A stretch of 64,000 bases of DNA from Monocercomonoides exilis (lineage: Eukaryota; Preaxostyla; Oxymonadida; Polymastigidae): assembly GCA_001643675.2 (NCBI GenBank), contig LSRY02000052.1:496001-560000 (forward strand), in the 5' to 3' direction. Numbering within the stretch: the first letter of the stretch is position 1; the number at the start of each line of letters is the position of its first letter. A model generated the notes under the pieces. It was not told the origin of the DNA and made no database searches. It saw nothing but the letters and a program-made list of their open reading frames with translations. A program made the translations under genes and the position numbers. Shown here one piece after another: positions 1 through 12,050 of the stretch.

Positions 1-364
1 GTTAAACTTGTTTTGTCATTTAGAAACTTCAATGCAAAGAAAAGTAATATGAAAAAATATAAATATACATTAAATTGTTCAAGAACTAATTATTAACTCA
101 TTATGTTTGATGCACATTTGATAAACATAGCAAAAATAACTTCGTTTTTTGTTCAATAAATCAAAAATTCGCTCGCAAAACCGAAAAAATTGCATGAACA
201 GTTAAATATTATCTGGAAAAATAGAACATTTCAATGTATAACAAAATTTCACTTGAATTGACATTTTTAAACAAAAGAAGACTTATTTTTAACAAACAAA
301 AAAATGAAAAAGAAAAATTTGTTATGGTTATTTGTCTAAGCAAGTTAGGTTCAGATCACATGAA
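1..364. other. AT-rich upstream spacer
   Basis: This AT-rich stretch precedes the first gene. I see no convincing coding sequence, RNA gene or long repeat. A short frame beginning with ATG at 304 ends after eleven codons at a TAA. It is hydrophobic, but no intron of usual length joins it to the gene that starts at 365. The promoter of the receptor kinase gene presumably lies here, but no recognisable element can be named. Confidence 0.5.
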
Positions 365-3300
365 ATGTTATTAGCAGTCATCTTCTGCTTTTTATCATTT
401 CACATCTCAGAAGATTCACCAACTTTTGAATTGAATGAAAATTATGTTATAACAAAGTCCTCAGAAAACAACTTTTCCAAATCTCAACGAACCGAGGAGT
501 CAAATTCAATATTGGGAAATGGTTTCATTTTCATAAATAGGAGATTTAACATTAATTAATTTGACTTTAATTTTTCAGAAAAGAACATAAACATTACTCT
601 CAAAAATATTGGCTTGAAAAAATACCTTGCCATTAAAGATGGCCTTCTAACTTTTTCGGATGCCCCATTTGTTTGGACTGCTCATAAATTGGAACATAAA
701 GGAAGCACAGATTATTTTTCTCTTTGCCATTCTTCTTTGTGCTTGACTAAGTTTGTTCATTTTCTGTATTTAACATTTCGAACATTTGTATCTTTTTCAT
801 TATTTTCAGAACCGGATTTACTCGTGTTTCTTTAAATCCAAAACCTACACAAATAGCATGGAGATTTACAAAAGTTAATAGACGCTTTCCGTCTTTATTT
901 TTTGTGCACTTTTTTGATAATTCCATTAATTTGTCATCTTTGATCCAAAAAACATACTACCTTTCATCTATTGAAAAATCTGATGCAAATGACATATGGC
1001 AAATATGCAAATTTGATAATGTGATGTCAATGATAGATGCATCACATTTTAAAAAAGAAGATGCTGAATCGAAATTTGATGCATTTATTCCTTCACCAGT
1101 AACATCAACGATGACTTTTACTCCTATGAGCCTTTCTGTTGTTGCAGGAAATCCAATTATCTTCTCTTTTCGTTTAACAAACTCGAGAGGAAAAGCGATT
1201 CCAAAGGAGGAATTTGACGAATTGAGAAGCGAATTTTTACTGGATGTGAAAGGATGCTACGGACTGAATCTGGATTCTGAAGACAACGAGGCAAGCACAA
1301 CAGGAATGCTGCCTATTTCGTATTATGTTGAGGAAAAATCGTCTCCTTCTTCGTCTGTCCTTAAGCTGTCTGTGCATTTGTATGAGGAAGGATGCTTTTC
1401 CATTCAGCCGCTTGTCAAATGGAACATGACAGCCTTGGAGAGAAAAAGAAACATCGATTCACAACAAACGCAAATCATCAATGACGAAATTTCAACTTCT
1501 TCTTTTTCCATCTCTTCTCATTCACACAACTCATCAGCCACACACCAATCACCCAACACAGATGAACTGATCACATCGCTGACACTCCAGCGCTTCCGAG
1601 TGTCTGTCCAGGCAGGTCCCTTGTATGTTGGAGAGAGCCAGTTTTCGAACATTTTCCCGAGTTCATCCGAAAGGGGGATCAAACATACAAATCTTGGCAT
1701 GACGAATGAGATGAAGGCAGAACAGACACAGATGAGGTTGAAGAAGCTGATTGAACAGATTAAAAAATTGAAGCAATTGAAACTGACAAGACGGACGAAA
1801 CAGAATAAAATCACAGCCACTCAAAAGCAAACGAGTAACAATCTAAAAAATACTTCCATCTCTTCTACATCATCATCATTATCATCTTCTTCTATTAATT
1901 CTTCATCTTTACTTGATTCTTTGCATCTGAACAATATCACTTCCACATCCGCATCCACACCCACAGCCACAAAGATACCCGATGTGGAGGCAGGAGACAG
2001 TTTGAGTGTGCGTCTGCTTCTGGTTGACGAGTACAGCAACTTCGTGCGCTGCACAAATGAGCGTATTAATCACTTTTCTGAGCTTGTTTCGTTCTCCTGT
2101 GACAGAGACATTCTTGTTGGTGGAGACAAATCAGATGGAGATATTCAGGCAAATTATGCTTCATCTTCGACTTCATCATCTTCATCATCTTCTTCTTCTT
2201 CTCTTTCTCTTTCCTCCTCTTCCTCCTCTTCCTCCTCTTCCTCCTCTCCTTCAACCAACACATCGTCTGAAGAGCTGTGTGATTCGTTCAGCATCAGCTG
2301 TGACACAGCCACCAACAGGCAGTTCATGCTCTCCTTCCGCACGACACACACAGCACCCAGAGTGAGAGTGAGCATGTGGTACAAGCACACCCCAGAACCA
2401 GATAACATGTCAAATAACATGTCAAAAAATAGCAATAATAACAACAATAGTAATAAAGCTATTCACTTTGCAGATCGACAAGAAATAGACAGAGGAAGCA
2501 CAAAAAGTTCCAAAGAAATTCAATCAAATGATTCTCTTACGCTTGTTCCCATCACATCCAGCAAGCCATTCAGGATTGTTGCCGGAAAGCCTCATCATGC
2601 AGCACTTGTGGGACATGTTGTGGTTGGAGGCAATTCAGTCACTTATGACACTGCTAAGCCTGTCAGAGCACCCATCTCATTTCCTTGCTCATCGCCTTTT
2701 ATGATGTTCTTTTCGTTCTTTGACGCTTTCAACAACAACGTCGATCTCGATAAAGTGATTGCTCCTCATTCATTTACATCTTCCTCTTCCTCTTCCTCTT
2801 CCTCATCTTCAACAACATCTTCATTCTCTTCTGCTTCTTCTTCTTTCTCCTCTTCCTCTTCCTCTCGTCGTGTGTCCAACACAGTTCTTCGTGAGTGTCT
2901 GCATGCGTCGCTTGGACTCCGCCCCCATTTCATGCGCCTGGCAGATGTGACACTCAGCTGGCTGGACAGACAAGGCAGGGCAGAAGTAGAGAGCGCTGTG
3001 AGAAAGATGGGCGATGTCAGTGCAGTCAGCCAGCTCAGCAGTGAGAAGCAGACAGAGCTGGTGGGGGAGATCAAAAGACTGCTGGCAGAGAAGGAGGAGG
3101 AGGCGCTGACGAGGCTGGCGAACAGAAGAGGCAACAGGAATGACTTTGGAGAGAGCGAAGAGAACGACACGATTGTCCTCTGCTGTCTGTCAGAAAGACT
3201 CCTCTTCAGTGGAACTTATCTGTTTGCATTGTTCTCACACACAGTGTCTGAAGAGTACTCAAAACAATCAAATCAAATAAATATCTCTTCATCATATAAT

Positions 3301-6300
3301 GTTTCCTCCTCCTCCTCCTCTTCTTCTTCTTCTTCTCTATCAGAGCAGTCTCAAGTGCTGTCTGTACTGAATGAGAGAGAGAAGCCAGTTATGTTGCCTG
3401 ATCCCTCACTCACCATCTTCTACACAGTCACTCTGATCATCCGCTCTGACCCGCCTCATCCATCACACACAGACCTCTTCCACATCACAGACTCTCTTCT
3501 GCCTTATCTCCCTTCTGACTCCGCTGCTGCCTCTGCTTATGCTTCTTCTTTCTCTTCTGCTTCGGCTTCTTCTTCAATGGCATCTTCGAAGATGTTGAAG
3601 AATAAGCAGACAAGTAATGATATTTCTATTAATAATTCGTCTTCAGCATCTTCTTCTTCTTCCTCGTCTTCTGAAGAGCTTCTTCCTTATTCAACAGTGT
3701 TTGGGATGACTTTGAGAGATAAGTATGAAAATCTGCTGGGCTGCACATACGATGGACTGGAGAACATCACAAATGTGCACATCACATTTGAGAATGCACA
3801 ATTGATGAATGACACTCAATCATCTAATCTGTCTTCATCATCATCTTCTTCTTCAAAACTTAATAAATCAAACATACGTGAATATATTCTTGTTCCCTTT
3901 GAATCTCCACACAAATCCAAAACAAAAAACCTTCAATCAAATCTCACCACAAAAGCAAGGAGATTCCGAATGGCTTCAACACAAACAGACAGCACTGACG
4001 ACACAGTCACATTGGCAGATGTCTCATTTGAGTGTGTTCCTCATCCACTCACACCTTCTCCTCTCCATCTCATCACCCTCAAAACATCTTCTCCAATCCC
4101 TCCAATCAACGAGAATCCAACAACAAGCAATAGAAATTCAAATCTTTCTTCTTCTTCTTCTTCTTCTTCTTCTTCTTCTTCTTCTTCTTCTTCTTCTTCT
4201 TCTTCTTCTTCTTCTTCTTCTTCTTCTCTTCTTCCATCTCCAACCTCTCCCTCAGTCACCACCCGCATCTCCCTCTCCTTCAGCACCGAAGATCCCTCAG
4301 CCAACACGACCACCACAGAGCCCCTTCCCTTCACCATTCTTCCTCTCCCAGCTGATCCTGTGAAGAGTGCTGTGCAGATACCCTCCATGCCAGTCATCCC
4401 AGCTGACCAGACAGTTGCAGTGGATGTGGCACTGAGAGATGTGCAGGGATCACCTTTGACTAGACAGCAGATACTTGATGGACTGGTGGTGGTGATGGTG
4501 AAGGAGAAGGAGAGAACAGACTACGATGCTGAAATGTGGAAGAGCACAAGACAGAGAGGGAGAGGAGCAATTATGAAGAGTGCACAACACTCTTCATCGT
4601 CATTCTCATCCTCATCCTCCCTTTCTTCTTCATTCAATCAAAGCCACAAATCAAGCAATGCACAGTCAAACTCTTATTCCACTTATGTTGGTGTTATTAC
4701 GTTCCATCTGTCATCGAACGATTCGAGTGAAACATTCACTCCAAAATACGAGGCATCTTCGATGGATGCTGGTGTCTATTCAATCAGAGCCACTTGGCGA
4801 GAGCAGAAGATCGCTGGATTCAGAAGCACCATCAGTCAAAATGTGCTGGCTGAGACACAGGGAAGAAGCATGAATGGAAGAAGAGATGGAAAGATTGTGG
4901 CAAAACTGGATGGATATGTGTCTGCCAATGGGAAAGAGAATGAGAATGAATTTGGTGATGATGGAGGCATTTATAGCAAAGATGTTGAGGATGAAGATGA
5001 TCCGATGCTGATCATTTCAGCCAAATTACCTGCTTCCACAAAATACTCTTCTGTTTATGCTTTGTGGGATGTGACACTCGAAACAAAGCAATCAGTTGAC
5101 TTCGAAGTTGAATTGTTTGATGAGCACAGAAACAGATTGTTGATGCCTCGTCTGCCAAATGTGTTCACAGAAAGAACCAAAAATGGAGCAGACAACAAAA
5201 AAGAAGAAGAAGAGGAAGAAGATCCACAAATGAAGCTTGAACGAAATGAATGGAATTATGTGGATGTTTACGCAACACCCTATCGCGACAACAGCGGAAC
5301 GCCTCAGGCAAATGGGCTGAACTTCACTCGCTTCTACACGTATGTCAACTGGAACAACCACCGCGTGCACTTCACAGCACCCACACGCTCATTCCTGCTG
5401 AGTGGAGATTATTGTCTGCATGTGGAGTATCGTGGAGAGCCGATGACGATCTACAAACTTGTCGGCTCAAAAGCTGTGCCCATCACAGACGACCCTGTCT
5501 TCACCATTCACTCAGGCACATTCTCTGCTAAAGTGTCTTCTGTTTCTCTGCCTTCGTCATACAGACTGAACACACAGAGCAGCTATGAGAGAAGAGTAAT
5601 CGATCCACATAGGAAGATAGAGAACAGTGCAACGATGTCATCTACAGTGACAGGAGAGATTGTTGGGATAGACGAGTCACACAGACTGACTGACTGCAGA
5701 GAAGAGGAAAAGCCTCTCTTCACCTTCCTCTTTGGAAACAAGAAGCTCATTCCGAAAGTGACATGTGCTGACAAAGTGTATATGAGCAATGAAGACAAAT
5801 CACCAGCCAATCTTTCCTCACCAGCCTCATTCAATTTAAGTCCTGTTGCTGCCTTTGATGATAACGGAAATCCTCCTGTATATGAATTCACCTTCCCTGC
5901 CAACAGCGTCATTGTTGCCAAGAAGTACCGATTTGCCCTCTGTTATGGCAGAAACACAGTGCCTACCATTCCACCCGATGCGAATGTGGTGGCTGTGCTG
6001 CCTGGCACCCTGTGGCCTGATCTGAGTGAGTATTGGATAGACGATATGTACACTGCAAACAGCTTGCCTGTGACTGAAAGATGCGAGGCAAGTTCAAACA
6101 ACGGAGAATTAACTTCGGAGAATTTGACAATTAAAGAGAATGAATTGAACTTGAATTCAATTATTAATGAATTCGATAGCAATAATAATAATAATAATAA
6201 CAAATTACAAAGTCATTCATCCTGGTTCTCCCGTTTCCGCTCACATAAATTCCGTTCATCATCTGCCACTTCAACTGCACCACAGAAGATATCTAATCTC

Positions 6301-9300
6301 ACCGAAGCGCACAAGAGTAAAGGCATCTACAGCCCCACTTCTCTCATTCTGCGTGTTGGGCAGCCATTCACTTTGCACTTCATCTGCCGCGATCTCTACC
6401 AAAACGACGCTTGTTGCGATGCCTTCAGCGAAATGGGGAAGGAAAGCTTGACGTTTCCCGATGCGACAGAGTTTGGCGGGATGAACTGCACAGTCGAGAA
6501 GAAGTGCAGCGAGGCGCCTGTGGAAGAGGAGGAGGTGAAGGAAGGCATGTGCTTCCAGAACGGAAACGACTTCCCGAACAACTTTGTACACACTTTGAAT
6601 AATTTGAATTATTTCTTTGACTCTTCTTCGAACTCTGCTTCTGCTGCTTCTTCTTCAACGACTAAAGTGTCAAAGATGAGATCAACATCCAACAATACAG
6701 AGAAAGAGAAAGAAGATTCTGAACAGAAGAAAATGCGTTATCAGCTCAAATTGCAAAGAAGCAGAATGCAGATGCTTTCTGAGATGAAGGTCAAAAGAGG
6801 GAATTCTGCAAGCAATTCGATATTCAACATGTCTATGACACCTGGTTTGACTGAAGAAGAGAAGAGGAATGGGATTGATGAAGACATCACCACAACCACG
6901 TTCAAGTGCTATCGGAGTGGAAATTACAATCTTGTTCCCAATTTGAATGCGGTGCAGTTCAGATACAACATCAAAGTACAGCTTCTTCCTGGTTTGTTTA
7001 TCATCATTAATATTATTTTTTATTTATTGATACATTTATTTATTCATAATATTTCTTATTGATTTCTCATAGAATATCCTTCAGCACTGAAGAGCAAGAT
7101 AATTGAACAAGACTTCCCATCTACTTTGAGTCTTGATGATGAAGTGACAATTTCTCTCCAGCTGTCTGACGTGTATGGAAATGCTGCATTGTGCGAAGAT
7201 CTATTCACTGACACTCCAGAAAATAGCAAAGCACATTCATCATCATCTTCATCATTTTCTTCTTCTAAATCTGCAAATGCACATATCTCCTCTGCCTCCA
7301 TCAGTCCATCGTCTGTTGCTGTCTATCTGTCTGAAGGAAAGCCAATTGCAGGCGACGAGCCATTTGGATCGCGCACAGATGTCACTCACAAGTTCTCCTT
7401 CTCCTGCACCTCTCATCTCCTCCTGATGACATCCCGTCCTTCATACATTCTACAGGCAGACAACAAAATCCATCAATCTCTTATCGCAAACAAGTCTGCT
7501 CTTCTGACTCTGTCTGTTGAGCTGGGCAATAAGCCTCTTCTGACAAGTGCTGGGTCTTCTCTTTCATTCACAGTCACTGCAGAGCCTGCCATAACAGCCG
7601 CAGAAGTGAAGAATCCATTTTTGATACCGTCTGTGTATATTCCTCTGGCTGCTGTGTTCTCATTATGCACAATTGGAGTGATAGTACTATGCATTCTGGG
7701 AAGAACGCAAAGATTCCACAAGTATCTTGGCTTCTGCTCGCTGGGGAGCCGAAAGGGGAGTGGGGCAGATGTGGATGATGAGAGCGATGAAGACGACGAA
7801 GAGCAGAGCGAAGAGTTTGTGATTGAAGAGATTGAGGAAGTGATCGAGGTGAGTGACGATGAAAGCGACGAAGACGAGCTGAGTGGAGATGAAGATGCAG
7901 AACTGAGACAGGCACTCATGTCAATCAATGAAATAACTCCTCTTATAAGTGGAAGAAGCAAGAGCAGAAAGGGTAAAGAGAAGCCGAAGCGAAAGGAGGT
8001 CATCAAAAAGACGATTGTGAGGAGAAAGCCCAAACAGAAGCAGACAAAAGTTGTTGAGAACAAGAACAGCAAAGCAGAGCAAAGCCAGCGGGAGATCACT
8101 CTCCTTCATCAGCCAGTAGCTAAGCCACCGCGCAGAATGTGTGGATGCTTCAAATTCAACAGAAAGACTGTTCCATACGCAAAATTGGGGGACACACCAC
8201 AGCCGCCTTCAGAGCTGCCGGCAAAGAAGAAACAGGAATTGCAGTCGAACTGGCATTTGAATCCAGCACAGATCAGACTCATCCGCCCCATCGGAAGAGG
8301 AGCCTCAGGAGAAGTGTTCTACGCAGAGTGGTCGAAGACACCAGTTGCCGTGAAGCGGATCTTCAAGCCAACTGCAGCTGGATCTGAGACAACTAAACAG
8401 GCAGCTTCTTATTCCTCTTCTTCTTCATATTCGCCCAATCGCAATGAGCAATATGCACAAAATGCATCTCTTCTGACCTCAGCCAATGCAGAGCGTCTGT
8501 CGAATGAGGTGATGGTGCTGCAGAGTCTGCATCATCCACACATTGTGCGCTTCTTCGGATTGGCTGAGACATCCACACACATCGCAATCGTGATGGAGTA
8601 TGCAGCCAGAGGGTCTCTCTCTGACCTGCTATACTCGCCAATGGCGCTGCCTCCTCTGCTCCGCCTGCGCTTTGCCTTTGAGGCAGCGTCTGGGCTGGCA
8701 TACATCCACGGCAGAAGGCACCCCATCATCCATCGCGATGTGAAGTGCCTGAACTTCCTGGTGTCTGAAGACATGCACGTGAAGCTGGCTGACTTGGGCT
8801 GTGCGAAAGTGCTGGAATCGCTTGGCCTGACACCTTCTGCCCACTTCTCGCGGGTGGGCACTCCGCTCTATGCAGCGCCAGAGGTGCTGAGGGGCGATCC
8901 TCTCTACACCGCAAAGGCAGATGTGTTCTCATTTGGCGTGTGTCTCAACGAGATCTGGTCACGCACACCGCCATATGTTGAAGCAGTCCTTGGAGAGAGG
9001 AGGAGACAGAGGGAGAGGAAGGACACATACAGCAATGGTAGCAGTAACAGTGGCAGCAGCAATAATAGTGGTGGAAGTGAGCAGACGAGGGAGCATCTGC
9101 AGAAGTGGTGGGAGAGGAACGATGTGATTGCGTCCGAGAAGGAGAAACAGAGCGAAAGAGAAAACAAGTTCAGACAGAAGGAGATGAAGATGGAGGAGGA
9201 GAGGAAGAAGAAAGCAGCCGAAGTGGAGAAGAAGCTGATGAAGAGCAAGCAGATCAGCAGAGGTGTGGTTGATGCCATGAGCACAGCATCACCCCATCTC

Positions 9301-11472
9301 ACTCCTTATGCATCAAATCCTCCGTCGCTCACTTTGTCTCCGCAGCCTTCGCCTGTTGCACCTTCATTCAAACGCAGAAACCTGCTGAATGCTTCGTCCA
9401 GACACAAATGGCAGCAGTATCAGCATCCCATCCAGCCACTTCCCCCTCTTCCTCCTCTTCCTCCCTCAAAAGCTGCTGTTTCATCTTCCAGACACATTTC
9501 ACCTTCTCATTCATCCTCATCAACCTCATCATCTTCTCCAAACTCTCCTTGTTATTCTCCTTCTCAATCTCCTTCACTTTCGCATTCTTCTTCATATGCT
9601 TCTTCTCAATCACCAACACTTGCATACACTCCAGCTATTCCTCCCACTCCTGAAAGTCCATTTTATACTACAACTTCAGATTCTTCTTCATCTTCTGCTT
9701 CTTCTTCAATAAGCTCTTCAACATCATCTTCTTCGTCTTCCTCCTCATCCTCATCCTATTCCTGCTCATCATCATCTTCCTCCTCTTCCTCCTCTTCCTC
9801 CTCTTCCTCCTCTTCCTCCTCTTCCTCCTGCACATACCAGCACTCCTCTCCCTCTGCCACTTCGCTGGCCAACCTGCCCCACGAGATCTGCTTCCACCAG
9901 CGCCGCCCACTCGTCCATCCTTCCACTCCTCCTCGTCTGCGCATGCTGATTGAGTCCTGCTGGCTCCACGAGGCAGAAGAGAGGCCGTCGATGCACGAGG
10001 TACTGCTGGAGCTGAAGGAGATCATCGAAGAGATGCAGGATGCACAGATCGAAGAGCAGAAGAAGCTCCTGCTACTGAGAAAGAAGGAAGAGAAGGAGAA
10101 AGACAGGAGAAACGGGAGAAATGAGAGAGAGACAAATGATTACGAGATTATCGACAGATCAAATGTGAATCATCAGTTTTCAAACACTCAATACAAATCT
10201 ATTTCCTGTCAGCAGCAGTCGAACTACGAAGGATTCCGAAAAGAAGGCACTTTTGACGAAGGAGCCACGACTGCCTCGATTGATGTAGTGCAGTCGTCTC
10301 AGCTACATTCAGTCACACAGATTCCAGCTGCTTCTTCATTCATCACGTCCAAGCGAATGCCCAGACATCCATTTGCATCACCTGCTGGAAATGATATTGT
10401 GTGTTCATCATCATCAGCAGCATCACAATTGACTGCGCAACAACAAGAAATAACTCCTGTTGATCACTCTCCTTCTTCCTCTTCCTCTTCCTCTTCTACT
10501 TCATCTGTAAATCAGGATAATCTTTCTCATCATCTTTCTTTTATTGGTAATAATTGTGACGCAGAGACAGGCTGTGATGTAATTTCTCCAGTTTTAGCTT
10601 CTTATTCCACTTCATTTTCTTCACAGCCTCTTCGCACTCTCCGCTCTGATTCGTCTTTTTTCTTCCAATCGAATGCTACCAATGAAAAGACCAACAAGCG
10701 CCGCCGAAACTCGACTTCAATTACATCTTCATTGAAGTCCAAGTTCCGCACAAAAAGCGAAGTATCAAAAGATGTATCTGATTTGAATGAGCAGAGGATG
10801 CTGATGGCTGGTGTAAATGACGGTGACTGGGATGCTCAGCAGCTTTGCGGAGAAAGGGCAGCCCCGCAGAAGGCAGAAGCAGATGGAGTGTGTTCATCTG
10901 GCGGGGTGGCTCTTTTGCATCAAAGCAGCATGAATACAAACAGAAACATAACGTCTGGTGCTTTGGACTCACAAGAAGTTGAGCAGAGCTATCATTCGAT
11001 GGTTTTATCAAGTAATACTTTTCATTCTATGAACTCTCACAATTTGATGAAGGATACACAGACATTTGCATCTTCATTGCAGTATTTGTCCTCTCCTACT
11101 TCTCCTAATTCTCCTTCTTCACATTCTTCACATTCTTCCTCCTCCTCTCCATCTCTGTCTCCAACTTCAGCTGCCTATTCATCTCCCTTGTCTTCTTCAT
11201 CCTCGTCTCCTTCCTCATCTTCATCTTTGGCTCATTCATTCGTTCAGTCTCCATCAAGAATGTGGGATGTTTGTGAATCACCTTCAGCAAAGAATTCGTC
11301 TCCTCATGTGGATGATAATACATCCAAGCATCCAGCTGAATTAGATGGCGATGATCATTTTACAACTCAGACATTTGAAACAGGTCACCCTCCTTCACTC
11401 TGCAACACGTCTGATCTGCTGCAATATCAGTCTTTGGGGGAGCAATCCTTCGAGACTCACTGTCATTTTTGA
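365..11472 (+). CDS. Receptor-like protein kinase with Ser-rich Ig/filamin-like ectodomain (4 exons)
   Basis: Joining exons 365-521, 579-750, 810-6991 and 7073-11472 gives 10911 nt, exactly 3637 codons, so 3636 residues. The ATG at 365 is chosen because a hydrophobic signal peptide follows (LLAVIFCFLSFHIS). The ectodomain has recurring segments with patterns such as LQLSDVYGN and FICRDLYQND that resemble filamin/Ig-like repeats, separated by polyserine tracts. One transmembrane helix lies near residues 2357-2379 (PLAAVFSLCTIGVIVLCIL), followed by a basic stop-transfer patch and a strongly acidic segment. The cytoplasmic part holds a kinase at about 2570-3155: GRGASGEV glycine loop, VAVKR lysine, HRDVKCLN catalytic loop, DLG in place of DFG, and AAPE. 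All key catalytic residues are present, so it is probably active. About 290 Ser-rich residues interrupt the C-lobe between PPYVEAVLGE and the ERPSMHEVL segment. It resembles the TKL group. The C-terminal 480 residues are Ser-rich and disordered-looking. Ligand and pathway are unknown. Confidence 0.85.
522..578 (+). other. Intron 1 of receptor kinase gene (57 bp)
   Basis: The intron begins GTTTCA and ends TTTTTCAG. It interrupts a codon after its first base: G at 521 joins AA at 579-580 to make Glu. Removing it joins the signal-peptide exon to the next open frame. The 5' site is weaker than the GTTTGT seen in introns 2 and 3. Confidence 0.65.
751..809 (+). other. Intron 2 of receptor kinase gene (59 bp)
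   Basis: The intron starts GTTTGT and ends TTTTCAG. It splits a Lys codon (AA at 749-750 plus A at 810). The frame on both sides is open, and the joined reading frame continues into the 6-kb exon. Confidence 0.75.
4145..4227 (+). repeat. (TCT)n microsatellite coding polyserine
   Basis: A nearly pure TTC/TCT trinucleotide array of about 27 units encodes an uninterrupted serine run in the ectodomain of the receptor kinase. Read in other frames it gives polyleucine, or polyglutamate on the opposite strand; those frames are shadows. Length polymorphism by slippage is expected. Confidence 0.9.
6992..7072 (+). other. Intron 3 of receptor kinase gene (81 bp)
   Basis: The intron runs from GTTTGT to TTCTCATAG. 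It is much more AT-rich than its flanks and contains an in-frame stop. G at 6991 joins AA at 7073-7074 to make Glu, and the total of all exons is then divisible by three. This joins the ectodomain frame to the frame holding the last Ig-like segment, the membrane span and the kinase. Confidence 0.85.
9774..9829 (+). repeat. TCCTCTTCC-type array coding polyserine inside the kinase insert
   Basis: A higher-order array built from TCC and TCT codons in a repeating nine-base pattern encodes polyserine within the insertion that splits the kinase C-lobe. The mixed codons mean the nucleotide unit is longer than three. That suggests repeat expansion of a composite unit rather than simple trinucleotide slippage. 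Confidence 0.75.
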
Positions 11473-12050
11473 TAAACGCTTGATTACTGTTTAGTTAATG
11501 TTATTATTAATTATTGTTATGATTATTTTTGTTAGTTTTTCTAAATCGCAATTCATTCTTTTTGTGTTAATTTTCAATCAATCTTTTATTTTATTTCTCA
11601 ACATTAAAAAAAAAAAATGATCTGCTTCATAGGGCATATCCTTTGAACAAATTATTGTGCACAGCTTTTTCGCTTTTCAAATTTTTTGAATTCTATGCAC
11701 AGAATAAATAAAAATTTTTATCTTCATATTCGAAAGTTTCAAATGGAATAATCTCAGTGATTTCGAAATATTCTCAAGTGTTAAAAATGATAGTTTGATT
11801 GTGCTTATTTCGAAATTTATCAAATTTTCTGAAAAGAAGAACTTTTGTAATGAAAAAATTGATATTCAAATCGAGATAATAATTGTTCATTTGTTTTCAA
11901 TAGTCGGCACAAGCAGAATATACGTGTTCCTCTCAAATGCGCTTGAAACTTTTAACAATGTTTTATTCTAAGTTGTCAACAATCAACGTCCAAACATCAC
12001 CTTGTGGAAAGAAGTTATTCACAAAAAATGAATTTTTTTGACTATTTTTA
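11473..12050. other. AT-rich spacer after the receptor kinase gene
   Basis: This is noncoding AT-rich DNA with homopolymer A and T runs. AATAAA-like sequence near 11703 could serve 3' end formation of the upstream gene. I see no RNA gene or repeat with a partner in the window. Confidence 0.4.

Noticed and set aside
4041-4397. Frames rich in polyleucine or polyglutamate across the serine arrays
   Set aside because: They are the other-frame and opposite-strand readings of the TCT/TCC polyserine arrays and have no other support.
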